A stretch of 64,000 nucleotides of DNA from Branchiostoma belcheri (Eukaryota > Chordata > Leptocardii > Amphioxiformes > Branchiostomatidae): NCBI RefSeq assembly GCF_001625305.1, contig NW_017802492.1, positions 395,648 to 459,647 on the forward strand, written 5' to 3'. Below, one piece after another: positions 10,991 to 22,508 of this stretch. Within the stretch, counting starts at the first letter, position 1, and every line of letters begins with the position of its first letter. The notes beneath the pieces were generated by a model, which had not been told where the DNA came from, ran no database searches, and saw only the letters and a program-made list of their open reading frames with translations. A program made the position numbers and the translations under genes.

Positions 10991-12904
10991 TTATAGAGCC
11001 CACTGTTACACTTGCACTGATTTTCTGGTTTGATTTATTACTCCGTGAAGGAGGTCAGAACCTCCGGAGTGTTGTGAAGAGCTGATTTTTCATGTTCGCA
11101 GTCAAAACACTGGGTTCTCTTTGTGTAATCGGCACGCAATCTTATACGCCGTCTGCGGGCATGCCCGCGTTGATGCACGAATGTGTATTTTTGCCGTTGC
11201 TGCTTTCGCGGTCAATGTAATATTGAAGACGCACCCCTACAATTACGAGGCGAATTGGAATGGTCCAGAAAAACTCGTTGTTTGGAATAGCAGTGGGGGG
11301 TGGAACTTCATGCAGATACGGGGTGGTTTTGATAAGTGGTTCCAGATGTTTTTGCCTGTGCTTAAGAGATGGCAAGTTTTTGGAAGATGTTCGCAGCCAA
11401 AACGCATTCTTCCGTACGTCGCATTTCTGTGTAATTTCGCATGTAGTGTGGCATTATGTCCGGGATGATGCACGTCTTTTTATTTTTACCGTAGCTGTTT
11501 TGATCTAGGAGTAAATGCTTATTTTTGAAACATTCCCATGTCGTTGTTCAAAATGTTTTCGCCCGTTTATGTAAGTCGCGGTCAGGCTGATGGGGACGGA
11601 AATGTGGGGTGGTCAGAGGTCAACATTACGAAATGTAAATACCGATGACGTAATCCTATCGATTTCAAACTGGTCGGCTGTGGCGACCTAGTGGCGGCGT
11701 GTATTTAGTCACGTAGCAACTGGCCGGTCGTCCTAGCAACGAGCATGCTGGCCGCTTCTCTGTACACATGGCCAATATTTTTGGGTTGGGCCGCTCCATA
11801 GTGTTAGCGGAGCAGCTCTTTGTAAACATGGACAATATTTTTGAGCAACCCATCAATGTGTCTGCCTCGTGGTTGGATGTGGTCTGGGGCTGGTAAACCG
11901 CACATACTAGTAGATCGGGTAATTTTATGATTTGCTAGTTGTAAAGGCGTCTTGTAGTATGAGCCGGTGTGCAACTGTTACTAATTGCAGGGACTGCGCT
12001 AATGCCGACCAGTCGCGCTGTCCTGATACACCGCGAATGTTGGGCAATATGCGAGTGTTCCCTGTAGACAGTCCCGGGAGTCATTTTTTCGCACACTCGC
12101 ACATTCCAGGAGCCAAACCAAAATACGTTCATGAACCGAGTCCAAAAAACCGAAACGTGAAAATCGGATGATCGGACCTGATGTACATTTCTCTTTCTGT
12201 AGATTGTACACACAATACACACATCTTTAGATAATCTGGCCATGGCAGGTAAAAAAAAATACCCTGAATCATACTAGATTAGCGTAAATGCATGTTTATG
12301 CGTTCAAAACAAGAAAAGAAATTGTTTCCCGGTATTAATCTCTTGAAACACGGCGCTGAATATTGACGCAAAAATATTTCGGGCATCGCGCGCCCTTCCC
12401 CGTTGTTTAGACTGTATGCAAATCCCGCGTCACGTGTCGGTATTTCGCATCTCTGATTGGTTGTTGCGTCTTAAGATGACTGAGCCGACGCGCGTTTAAA
12501 CAATTTTTCTTTGTTTGATTTATCACACTTCACAGAGAAAGGCTACTTCTTTTTGTTGCAATATATAATACTTCACGGAGAATTGTCGCCTATGGCTTCT
12601 TGTTGAAATTGTGGTTGTCCAGATGGCGTGATGCCTTCATTTTGTAACAAGCTGATTAAGAGTCAGAGGGCCCAAAGTCTAATCATTTCCAGATGAAGGC
12701 CTACGTACATGTACCTACCAAGTTTCATGACAATGCATATAACGCTTCTTGAGTTATGCTGTTCACAAACAGACAAACAGACGGACAAACGGTACTGAAA
12801 ACATAACCTTTTTGGCGAAGGTAATGAAAGTATGACAAGAGGTGGGACGAGGAATTAGACTACGTTTATTAACTTGTAGTACCGTATTTCTACCATCCCT
12901 GCAG
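10991..12904. other. Intergenic stretch, no gene seen
   Basis: No exon of TMEM26 or MFS type could be found here, although exon 1 of TMEM26-like copy 2 and exons 1-10 of MFS copy A would be expected on either side. A dispersed repeat with TTTGTTGCAATATATAATAC and GAATTGTCGCCTATGG lies near 12560, and a repeat ending CTTTTTGGCGAAGGTAAT ends near 12829. The segment 12360-12490 has CACGTG and ATTGG words but no proven promoter role. Confidence 0.4.
12640..12829. repeat. Dispersed repeat ending TTGGCGAAGGTAA
   Basis: This is the right part of a repeat family whose ends read TTACCTTCGCCAAGAAGGTT or its complement. It includes the ACAGACAAACAGACGGACAA tract and the CCAAGTTTCATGACAATGC block. Other copies lie at 30350-30660, 38893-39788, 40540-41262 and 61427-61800. 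Confidence 0.6.
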
Positions 12905-14618
12905 ATGTTACCCCTCCTCCTGGTGTCTGACTCCCAACATGGCGGCTACAACTTTGATGCTGCGGAGATTTCCATCGTATCGACCACTCACGCCATCTAC
13001 AGTGCTGTTACACACGTATTTCCTTCTTTCCTTTACATACAAGATTCAGCAATCTTAAAACCCTATCTAGACTGGGGGGGGGGGGGGGGGCTAAAAGTGC
13101 CCGCGCCAACTTTGATGTCAGACAGCGTCCGAACGGCTTGCGCTAGGGCCATCAAACTTGGTGACTTTTCCTGCAATATTGAAAATACGAGTTCATAGCA
13201 GTGAGATAACTTTATAACTTTTCGTGATGCCATGGCAACGGGTTTCGCAACATTGCGAAATATGAGAAATTGTCATTACATGCTTAATACTTTCTTTCTC
13301 CTAAAGGTAACGATAACCCCTTATATTGCGTCCAAGTTCACCTACAAGACGGTGTTCCTGTCTGGAGTTGTGTTGTACGCAGTGGGGATCATCTTGCTTC
13401 CGTCCATGGTCAACATCACAGGTGCAGTGAGGAGTCAACAACTTCTCCAAACAGCGAACTCTAGCGATTTGACACTGAACTTCACGGCTGCTCCTGGGCA
13501 ATTTTCGACCTCGCCACTAGGAACAGAAAGTTACATACAGCCAACGACAGAAATGAACGCGACAGTTACCGGCCAGTGTCGGCTAGCCGGGGACAGGAGG
13601 AAGACCTCCCAGCATAAGGCCTCAGACTTGCCCGCCAGAGTTTGGGGTCCACTGCTGCTTGTGTTGACGGTGATGGAACAGGGAAGGTAAGATACTAATC
13701 GTTGCCGTGATACTATTTATACTAATTATGACGATAAAAGTAAAATCTATGTCTAAGCGACCCTCTATTTTCTACAGCCATACTATATATCAATATTGAT
13801 TAGTCCGAAGGGTCCGTACAGACGAAATGATACCGTTAATTGTTCCGACGAAATAATTATTCAGGCATAGCTCGTTTCTCTGCGATTGTTTGGATAAATG
13901 GCTTTTCCTCCGTCCTTCAGCACACAGTCATACCTGGCCGTCATCGTGATGGTGGGAAACGCCGGTGTGGTGAGTAACATGATCTTTCCGAAATATTTAC
14001 AAACCTTAAGACACGAAAGATGTCTTCAGTTGTCATAGCAATTAAAGGCAATGAAAGCAAACCTGCGTGGTATAAGACTCCCGCATCAGTATGAATGAGA
14101 ATTTTATTGCCCACACAGCCTTGTAAAGTCCATGTTTATAATGATGTCCTTTTATGTCGACAAAGCAATCCAACCGGGGGACAGTTAACGGCATCGCGCA
14201 GACCCTGGCGGCGCTGTCCCGGCTGGTGGGACCGGCGGTGAGCGCCAACCTGTTCGCCTGGACCACCGATAACGGTAGGGCGGCAGCTCACTGGCACGCC
14301 TATCTCACAACAATCTGCAACACGTGTAAGAATTTAGTTTCGAAGGCAATTTAAAGACGAAGGGAAAGTTACCGGTCGGTTCTCTGTCCCAGAGTTTTTT
14401 TTCTCTTTCCTTTGTTTGCAGGGTTGCCCTGGCCGCTGGATCACCACCTGTCCTTCTATCTGGTGGCCGTCCTGTGTATCCTCGTGGCGGTCCTCTGCGC
14501 AAGTCTACCGGCTTCCAGCAACCTGCCCAGGGCCGACAGTCTCACAGTATCAGAGGAGGGCGACAGAAGGGAGGAACCCATGTTAGAAGGAACACTGTAT
14601 CCATTGATGGACAAATAA
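12905..14618 (+). pseudogene. MFS transporter copy A, only the last five exons
   Basis: Exons at 12905-13015, 13307-13686, 13921-13969, 14166-14274 and 14422-14618 match exons 11-15 of complete copy C one for one, with the same phases and GT-AG borders. They encode the C-terminal part of a DHA1-like MFS transporter: LLLVSDSQHGGYNFDAAEIS, then SKFTYKTVFLSGVVLYAVGI, then a variable Ser/Thr-rich loop with NITG, NSS and NFT sequons, SNRGTVNGIAQTLAALSRLV and LSFYLVAVLCILVAV. It ends GTLYPLMDK. No reading-frame damage is seen in these five exons, but exons 1-10 are absent upstream, where TMEM26-like copy 2 and repeats lie. I therefore call it a 5'-truncated copy. A transcript starting elsewhere cannot be excluded. 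Confidence 0.75.
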
Positions 14619-14892
14619 GCAAAAAGCACCGTTTTATTTGATCAGCGTCTTATTGTTTAACATATAGAGACAGCACCTCAACTGGTGAAGTTTACAGAAC
14701 GGATAGGTAGAGTCAAGCAAACATCCAAATGAAGACCTCCTAACTGCAGCGCAAAAAAACGCAAACTGGTTTAACATGACGACGATAGGAGTTTTTAACT
14801 GTGTCGACTGAATGCGGCAGTTGTTATCGTTGTGACTGAGTGTGCAACACCTACACTTATTTTTATCAGTATTTATCAGAGAGTCGCTAATA

Positions 14893-15287
14893 AGGCCATG
14901 TTGATTTGATTATATGGATGACATCCGCGCGCGCATGAATTTTCGGCCGTTTCCAAAAAAAAAGTTTTCAACCATACTGTAAATCGTGCAAAACAGTTGC
15001 TAAATGAGCAAAAATATACCATATGTTGCAAGGAAAACATTTAGAAACGATACCAATGTCGTAGAATGCCAAAATCAAAGGAAAAAGACAAAAATGTAAA
15101 GAAATGAATTCGAAGAGTAGATTATTCGCCATAACATATTCTGTGCCATTTGTTCAACCTTCATGACCACGTAGATTTCATAGTGAAAGCAACTTTTTTT
15201 TTCAAAACTTTTTTTTTTATTCGCACGCGCGCATCAGTTTTGGGGTTCCCAGATGATGTCATCCATATAATCAAATCAACATGGCCT
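14893..15287. mobile_element. MITE, AGGCCATGTTGATTTG family, copy 1
   Basis: The terminal inverted repeats of about 34 bp start AGGCCATGTTGATTTGATTA and run into TATGGATGACATC. The interior is rich in poly-A and poly-T next to GCGCGCG tracts. Other copies are 16541-16919, 47395-47784 and 49350-49734. The flanks read TA or TAA, so a short target-site duplication is likely but not certain. Confidence 0.8.
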
Positions 15288-15454
15288 AACGTGAGTAAGT
15301 CGGGATCAAGGAGCAGTAATGTACATTGTGTGATAATAAAAATGGAACATTAATTTTGCACGTCTATTCTGCGTAAAATTAAGTTGAATATTCGCACGGG
15401 AAACAAGTCACAGTGCCCACCCTGTATATAGCTGCCAGTCTCATGTATACATAC

Positions 15455-15502
15455 CTGTTTGACCGGAAATTGGCGCCACAGCGCTCTGATGTTACTAACC
15501 AT
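15455..15502 (-). pseudogene. Orphan first exon of the MFS family
   Basis: This minus-strand 48 bp segment encodes MVSNIRALWRQFPVKQ and ends in a GTATGT donor. It is nearly identical to exon 1 of MFS copies B (52024-51977) and C (54126-54173). The similarity continues on both sides: about 15300-15840 matches about 51660-52350, so flank and intron 1 came along. No exon 2 follows in the minus direction; the sequence below it is a MITE and then MFS copy A on the opposite strand. It is a rearrangement remnant. Confidence 0.7.
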
Positions 15503-16540
15503 GTTTACAAACCCGGAGTACACACAGGTGAGCACAGGTATGAATATAACGACACGTCACCAGACACGGGCGTCCTGCAACGATCAGTTTGACAGGCCGT
15601 CAGCACTTGGAATCTCTTCTGATTCGATTATACGATGCGCTGTCTTTCCTCGACTGAAATTAAATCCTAAATTTGTCAAACGCAAAGAAGTGCAGTGATC
15701 GCCGCCGATCATGATGCCACGAACTGATAGCGCCGTCCAACATCCTGGATGTAACGAACCGTGTGATTGGACCGCACCCATATTCCATAGGTTGATTGCG
15801 AACAAGGAGGTTAAAAATCAAGAGGCTTGCTCCGTTACCTCCTTGGTTGGGAAGGACGTGCTAGTCCCGTAAACCAGTACAATCTAGCCAAGCCAGAAAT
15901 TCAACCGCAATGTTAAGTGTAGTGCTAAGCTGATTTTGCATTATGATATGTGAAAACCTAGGCCTCCACTATCCAAAATTTATGCGTATGGACACGAGTT
16001 ACCCGCATTTGTGGTAACTGAACTCGTACAGATATACCTCATTAGGTACTCGCGCCCTACATGGGTACCTAACCTTCTTGGTCGCCGCAACAAATGTACT
16101 GGATAGGTATGCTGTGTTAAATCATACTTCGGTATGTGATGGCAAGGGACCTAATTTTCTGGATTTTTTTTCTGAGGAGGCTTGTATGTACGAGACTCCA
16201 CTTATCTAGATAGGCATTTCATTTTTTTCGTCAACAACGTTTGTACTGTTATTCTAATTAACGTAACACAAGTCTCCTTTGTATATCTAAAAATATAATG
16301 TTAATACATGTAGGCATTGATGCATGTTAAAGGGTGATCCTTGGTGCGTCTGTGTAGTATGTCATATTTGTTGATCTATATTAACTAAGCTTACATACAC
16401 TCAAACATAATTGTACGTAATTACTGAATTTCGGAAACTTAATACAGGTTCGTTATGATTTTGTCGGTACAATAAACATTCGACCACTCCGCAAAGTCTT
16501 TCTTAACTTGTCGGAGGTTTGTGTACCATACAGAACTGTA

Positions 16541-16919
16541 AGGCCATGTTGATTTGATTATATGGATGACATCCGCGCGCGCATGAATTTTCGGCCGTTT
16601 TCAACCATACTGTAAATCGTACAAAACAGTTGCAAAATGAGCAAAAATATACCATAAAGTTAAAAAAATCAATAAAAGCTATAACAATGTCGTAGAATGC
16701 CAAAGTCAAACGAAAAAAGACGAAATTGTAAAGAAATGAACTTGATGACTAGTTTATTCGCCAAACCATATTCTGTGCCATTTGCTCAACCTTCATGACC
16801 ACGTAGATTTCATAATGAAAAGAACTTTTTTTTTGCAAAACTTTTTTTTTATTCGCACGCGCGCATCAGTTTTGGGGCTCCCGGAGGATGTCATCCATAT
16901 AATCAAATCAACATGGCCT
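16541..16919. mobile_element. MITE, AGGCCATGTTGATTTG family, copy 2
   Basis: This copy has the same ends and internal AT/GCGCGC layout as the one at 14893-15287, in the same orientation, with moderate divergence in the A-rich core. Confidence 0.8.
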
Positions 16920-17176
16920 AAGGTCATATCAATAAAAATCACCCTATTCGGAAATGTCCTGATTATTACAAAATATGAGGGAGGTATTTTTTGTGGTAGG
17001 TTTTACAGTGAAATGTGTATAGACATTGCGCACGAAATGTACAATGCCACTTAGTCAACTAAAATCCACTGTTATAAGATTCTTGCATGAATCTGTATAA
17101 AACATTTATCCGTACATTCTTTTTTGCAAATTCAACATTGTAAGCCGAGAATACAAACCCGGCCTTAGACTAACTT

Positions 17177-17736
17177 AGGCCGTGTCTATACGGAATCACC
17201 CAAACCGCGATTCGGGTAACTCACATTCCTCACATCTGGTCCACGTGCCACACACACCTGCGAAACCGTGTCCGAACATAATGCGCTTGAGCTACATTTA
17301 TTGCTGTTTGATGATAACACGCAAGGCGGCGTGTTATTAATGTCAGAGGTCAACGACCTGCTTGCTGATGCCCCCCTCCCAGCGTATCTCGGCCGAATGC
17401 CGACGTGGTCCCGCCAGAGGCGGTGAAGCTCGCCCTAGAACGGACACATTATTTGACCATTACTGCTCTTTAAGTTGCTGCCACGTAAAAGTTGGTATTG
17501 CATATAAAAAAAGAAATATCACTCCGTAATCCATGACCAGGCGAAGTCACATTGAAATCACATTGCGTTCAGACGCAAATCGCGATGCGGGGAAACCGAT
17601 CAACCACCTCTAGAAGTGGCTTGGGATCGAGGCGCTTTCAATGTGATTTCGGAGCGTTCAGATGGAGCCACTTGAAACCGGCTTCGGGGTAAACCACATG
17701 TAAACCGCCTTGGGTGATTCCGTTTAGACACGGCCT
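17177..17736. mobile_element. MITE with AGGCCGTGTCTA ends
   Basis: The left end AGGCCGTGTCTATACGGAAT pairs with the right end ATTCCGTTTAGACACGGCCT, and CACCCAAACCGCG pairs further in. The interior is GC-richer and non-coding. It is about 560 bp with no transposase seen. Confidence 0.7.
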
Positions 17737-18037
17737 TAATAACAACACCACCTAATTACCAAATCAAGAAGAAAAATTGCTGCCTTTTAATTTGGTCATG
17801 CAACTATTTCGCTTGTTCGAATTAAAGCATTTAAATAATAATCAAATGGCAGTTGTATTAATTTAATTACAGTAAAATGGGTAACAAGCAAGAAAATCAT
17901 CACTGTAGACGGCTGATAAACCAATATTCGTCATGCTTGGGACAAAGCGAGACACAAGATAAGGTAAAGTCACTTTAAAGAGAGCCACCGAAAGTGGCCA
18001 AACAGTTCTTGTACGCGTGCAGAATACTAGTACTCGT

Positions 18038-18510
18038 TACCTCCGGGGGAGGAGACATCCTTCCGCGGAAGGGCTTTGTAAGAGATTTAGATTTTCATGT
18101 TCGCAGCTGTTTCTCGCGTTTGGGTGGACGGATTCTTTTGAGACTCGGTATATGTTTTGCTATTGGGATGTAGATGATGCACGTTCTTTTGCTTTTATTG
18201 TATATGTGTTTTCGAGCATGAAAATGGTGCCTTTTGGTGGCACCAGAACACCCCTTTGAGCGTGAAAATGGACGCGACCGTTGACCTTTGGCGTGTTTAA
18301 AATATTCTCTGTCTGGTCCACGTATATGACCCCTCGCACAGAGGGGTGTCCGGTCTCGATAAATTCTTTGTTTGAAACCCTAGTCCTGAGGCGCGCAACA
18401 ATTGTTAACACAACCAGGAACGCTAAATCTAACGCATAAAATTCAACACCATCAACTATACATAACAAACAACATATAAAAATATACAATAAAAAGCCCG
18501 GAGGTATAAA
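18038..18510. mobile_element. Inverted-repeat element, CCTCCGGGG family
   Basis: The element runs from GTTACCTCCGGGGGAGGAGA to AAAAAGCCCGGAGGTATAAA. It shares its interior with 5160-5365 and 41440-41740: GATGATGCACGTTC, TTTCTCGCGTTTGGGTGGAC and the CACAGAGGGGTGTCCGGTCT block. Non-autonomous. Confidence 0.6.
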
Positions 18511-19190
18511 ATCTCAGATTTTACTCGTTTTGACTACATTCTCTCTACGGAGCAGACAACCGACGAAACAACTGAGGGTGCTCCACAAGGAATGTATCTA
18601 AGAGCAATGTAAAATATGCTACTCGTAATGGTCCCTGATTGTGTAGCAGTAGTGAGTATCTTTGAACAACAGGTAGTCCTTCAGAATTTGACCGCTTCAG
18701 AACCGCTTTCAACGACGAGTACAGAGTCGGAACTATTCCGGCTAATATCGCCAGAGGGCGCGTCTGGATATGACCTTTCACCCCGTACTCTGCAAACTGG
18801 ATCCATGCCAGCTAGCTGGAGGATGTTGATTTTCTGACAAAATACCGAGCGTTTCCAGCAAAAGAAGTAACTTAAGAAGTAAGAGTGCTCTTTATTTCTT
18901 TCAGTTCACATAAAGTATCTACCAGATAGATAGTCCAATTTTAGATGTGCACGCTTTGATTTTAGCCAAATCTCATCTATCTATCTTGATATAACGTCAA
19001 CGTCCTTGCTCACTGTGGTCCAGTTGCTGCTGTGAAGGGAAAACTTCATAAAATCATAGTATGTACAATGTATATGTTAAAGTAATCATCACATGTATCA
19101 AGTGTCATAATTGCAGTAAATTCCTGGACCTCTGAATGTTTTAGCTGCAGCAGATAGGTGTAACGGTTATGACTAATTGTAATTAGGGTA

Positions 19191-19656
19191 AGGCCACACC
19201 AAGTGAATTTTATGGATGACGTCCGCGCGCGCATTGATTTTGGCCTGTTCCTAGAAAAAAAAACAAGAAATTCCGCTTCCTGTAACTATGACCAAAGAGT
19301 CACGACAGTGCCGCAAATTGTTAGATTGACGTGAAACCCGTAACACGAAATGGGTAAAGAGCACATGCTTTGTTGTCTTGTTTCTGCAGGCCCGCAAAAC
19401 TGTGATGAAAGAAACAGGACAGGACGACAACTGCTGTTCCACCTGATTTATTGCTGTTTTGATGATGAATAAAAGACATATTGCTTGTTAATCTGTGTCA
19501 CCTCATTCAATTTGTGTCCTTACATTTGTCGTCTCTTAGTATATTTCTAATCTAGGCATCTTGTTTTTTAGGGTCCTTCTTGTTTTTTTTCGCCCTCTCG
19601 CATTAGATATAGGGTCTCCAAAGGACGTCATCCATAAAATTTACTTGGTGTGGCCT
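19191..19656. mobile_element. MITE with AGGCCACACCAAGT ends
   Basis: The left end AGGCCACACCAAGTGAATTT and the right end complement AAATTTACTTGGTGTGGCCT run into ATGGATGACGTCC. That inner word matches ATGGATGACATCC of the AGGCCATGTTGATTTG family, so the two families share subterminal motifs and probably a transposase source. Confidence 0.75.
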
Positions 19657-20154
19657 AATATGTAAATGACCGTGTGGAAAGACTTGTTATAGACTAATAG
19701 AGAGCTATGCATATATTAGTGCGCTAGGTAGGCACTGATTGGTTGGTGAGAGCAACCAATCAGGTGAAGGACTATTGTGAACAGAGTTGAGCTTGGAAGT
19801 GACAATTGCTGTTAGTCAGTCGGTGACCGAGGACTCAGGTACGTGTACATGTGTAGTTGTAGCTCTGTAGATTAGTATTGTATAACTGTTAGCACATCAT
19901 CTGTGTAACTTCCTAGACCATTGGTAACCGTAACTCTCTGTGTAACTAATGTCAAGCTATCCAGGGAAACAGCTGGCTTCATTACACCAAACAATTTGTT
20001 CTTCTACTCAATCTTTGTACAATCTTACAACTTTGTCCCCCAGTGCATCATGCATTTCTTATATATTACAGGAAGTCTTTCCAAAGATCTTCTACAACAT
20101 GACAACCCACACTATGCTGGTTTCTGTTGCCTGGCCATGGCAAGGTGAGGCATT

Positions 20155-20335
20155 GATCATCATCAGCATCATCATCGGTCAGTTGCGGCGCAGGCAACTG
20201 CAAGGTCCCTCCACTGCCCCTTGTCGCGAGCAAGGTTGGCGATCTGCTTCTCAGTTAGCTGATTGTACTCGTCTCCTACCGTGAACACGTTATTAAGTTC
20301 CTGATGAACACCTCCATTTTTCTCAGACCATGAAC
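20155..20335 (-). mobile_element. LINE 3' end, reverse-transcriptase tail
   Basis: The minus strand encodes NQLTEKQIANLARDKGQWRD and LAVACAATDR before a stop at 20172, followed by a TGATGATG simple-repeat tail. This is the usual end of an L2/CR1-like LINE polyprotein and 3' terminus. It is inserted just after the first F8A-like segment. Confidence 0.65.
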
Positions 20336-20939
20336 GTTTGCTACCGTGAACTGTGATTGTGTAGGGTAAATAATATAGCGAATTTAGACAAGTATGCATA
20401 TAGCTCAAAGCTGAAGAAAGTAACCTTTTCTGAAAGCATTGAGCTATAGACTTTTTTTCTTTTCTTTTTTTTTGTCAGTGTCCCTGACATGTCTAGCATG
20501 CGGAAATATCAACAACACAAGAGAACACACAAACATTCACATTGGAGACCTGTGTAAATGAAGGTAACAAAACCTATAACAGTTACTGTAAAAACCTATA
20601 TGTTACAGTAACTGTTACTGTAATTCGCTTTCAGTTTTACCTTCAGTTCATGTCTTTTGCTTATTTACCCTACACAAATAGCTAGACCTGTGCACTTGTC
20701 AAAAATGAGGTGCACAGCTTTTTTAGACATGTACAGTGTATGCTAGTGTAAGCCCTAGCTGGCACTAGAGAGACAAGTTCTGGAGAAGTGTATGTAACAC
20801 AATTGACTTGCTTACATTGACCCTTGACCCTCATGGCTGAGCTATCCCACTTAAGCCCTGGGATGTGCTTGATATGGCTATTAACACTTAGTCTCAGTAA
20901 TAGAGCACACAGTATCTGGAACCCTGCTGTCACACTGTC

Positions 20940-21309
20940 AGGCCTCGAAATTAACTTTTCTTCCTATTGTCTGATCACTGTCCCAAAATAGATGTCAATT
21001 GTCCTGAAATGAGGATGAACTGTCCCAACCTGTTTTTTGGGTATGACTTCAACTTGAAGTCAACTTTATTTTACTTAAGTTCTGACCCCCGGGCACACTA
21101 TAATTACAGTGTTGACAGGAAATTCGGGGGACTTTTCCGGATTCAAAAGCCGGGACATGTGCCTGATAAACAAAAGAAGGGCTTACATTCTGGTGTTGAT
21201 TATTTTCTATTGTCCCAAAAATGTCCCAAAGTGACATAATTTTAGTAGTCCCAGCCTATTAATTTTAGTGGTCAGTGGCCATTGGACCACCTTTAATTTC
21301 GAGCCCTGC
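20940..21309. mobile_element. MITE with CTCGAAATTAA ends
   Basis: The ends read AGGCCTCGAAATTAAC and TTTAATTTCGAGCCCT. The interior repeats TGTCCCAA and TGTCCTGAA words. It is about 370 bp, non-coding, and lies directly before the second F8A-like segment. Confidence 0.55.
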
Positions 21310-21866
21310 ACTGTTGCATGTACCCGTAGATGTGAGCAAACACTGTCCAACTCCCTGGAGAGGCCCACATGCTGGTTGAAGCGGCGCGGCTGTTCCTGGA
21401 GGCAGAGTGCACCAATCAGACGCTGAAGTGTCCCGGGTTCGAGGAGCATCTCATCGCTGCCATGAACTGGTACAACTTTGCCATCAAGGTGAGAACATCC
21501 TCACAAATGTCTTCTTTAATTTTGAGGCAGACACCTTCAACTACTACTGGTAAGAATATACATTCATCTATGTGGATTCTATATAAAAGGTACTTTTTGT
21601 TGGCTTTTGTGCCTATTTTGAAGTGGTCACTATATGATAGTATATCAGTATATGTTCATTCATGTTATGATAAGATAATCAACTTATTGTTTGGTTGCCT
21701 TGCTTTTGTAGAAAGAAATGTAACGTGTTACAGACTGCACAGTAGTTTTATAACTGAGCCATTTGTAATATACATGACTGTGTGTTGTAGGGTTTGAACA
21801 AACCAGACCAAGCTATGTCATAGACTCATACTATCAGAGAGCTGCGGACCTACATGTACGAGCCAG

Positions 21867-22508
21867 GTAAGTACATAAATATTGTAGTTTAATGGACTTT
21901 TTTGTCAAACAAAAGTACTCTAAACTGTATTTCTTTGCAGCATCAGTAAACATCATTAAACAAAACTATTCAAATCAGTACCACATTATTTTGACTAAAT
22001 GGGTGAAATTCTAAAATAGCTTTCTTTTTTGAGAGGGGAATATTGTTGGGTTGAGAATATGAGACTAATATAAGTCATACAAAATAATCTTAACATGTAA
22101 ATCAATATTAACACAAATTTATAATTTATAAGTTGTGAAGTTGTCAAAGGTATGAGGTTCCTCCATTTTATTATTGCAAAGTCAGAAAAGAAACAATATA
22201 AATCGGTGTAGCCTTGAACATGGAGGTATTACATGTGTATGTTTTTATTACCAACGTGATGAAAGTAGTTTTACCACCGATATTCATCCAGTGTAATTTA
22301 AGGTCCTTGTCAGCACCAGAAAATTATGGAATTTATATTTAAAGTAGTTTGTGAGTTACTAGGTATAAACACTTGTTTTTGTTTACCTGTTGCTAAACAA
22401 AGTATTTGCCTGTTAATGAAGTACAGATGTTTTGTGCTTGATTGAATTACATTGTAAATGGTAAATGATGTCTTACTGTAGCCTGGCTACTAGTAGTCCA
22501 CTACGCTG
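21867..22508. other. Spacer between F8A-like fragment and TPR gene
   Basis: AT-rich sequence with no exon seen. It probably includes the 3' UTR of the minus-strand TPR gene; TTTATT at 22243, which is AATAAA on the minus strand, could be its poly(A) signal. Confidence 0.4.

Larger units (their letters stand above)
14619..20071. other. Repeat-dominated intergenic region
   Basis: Apart from the orphan exon at 15.5 kb, I see only repeats: MITEs at 14893-15287, 16541-16919, 17177-17736 and 19191-19656, an inverted-repeat element at 18038-18510, and rearranged blocks at 14684-14880 that reappear at 38.1-38.5 kb. The segment 15930-16150 matches 52880-53150 in inverted orientation. Stretches 15840-15930, 16160-16500, 16930-17170 and 19660-20070 hold nothing I can name. 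Confidence 0.5.
20072..21866 (+). pseudogene. F8A1-like: F8A/HAP40-like gene fragment, disrupted
   Basis: Three plus-strand segments with splice-like borders resemble the huntingtin-associated 40 kDa protein. 20072-20144 encodes SLSKDLLQHDNPHYAGFCCL and AMAR. 21330-21488 encodes CEQTLSNS, then GEAHMLVEAARLFLEAEC and PGFEEHLIAAMNWYNFAIK. 21791-21866 encodes GLNKPDQAMS, then YYQRAADLHVRA. Human F8A1, as I recall it, has LPYAAWCQLAVARC, GEALALTEAARLFL and GHFQRAAQLQL in the same order. Two of the three segments change frame: one base appears to be missing near 21353, and extra bases with a TAG lie near 21820. The N-terminal and C-terminal thirds are not found. It is either a decayed partial copy or a gene spoiled by assembly errors. 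It faces the large TPR gene tail to tail. Confidence 0.7.
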
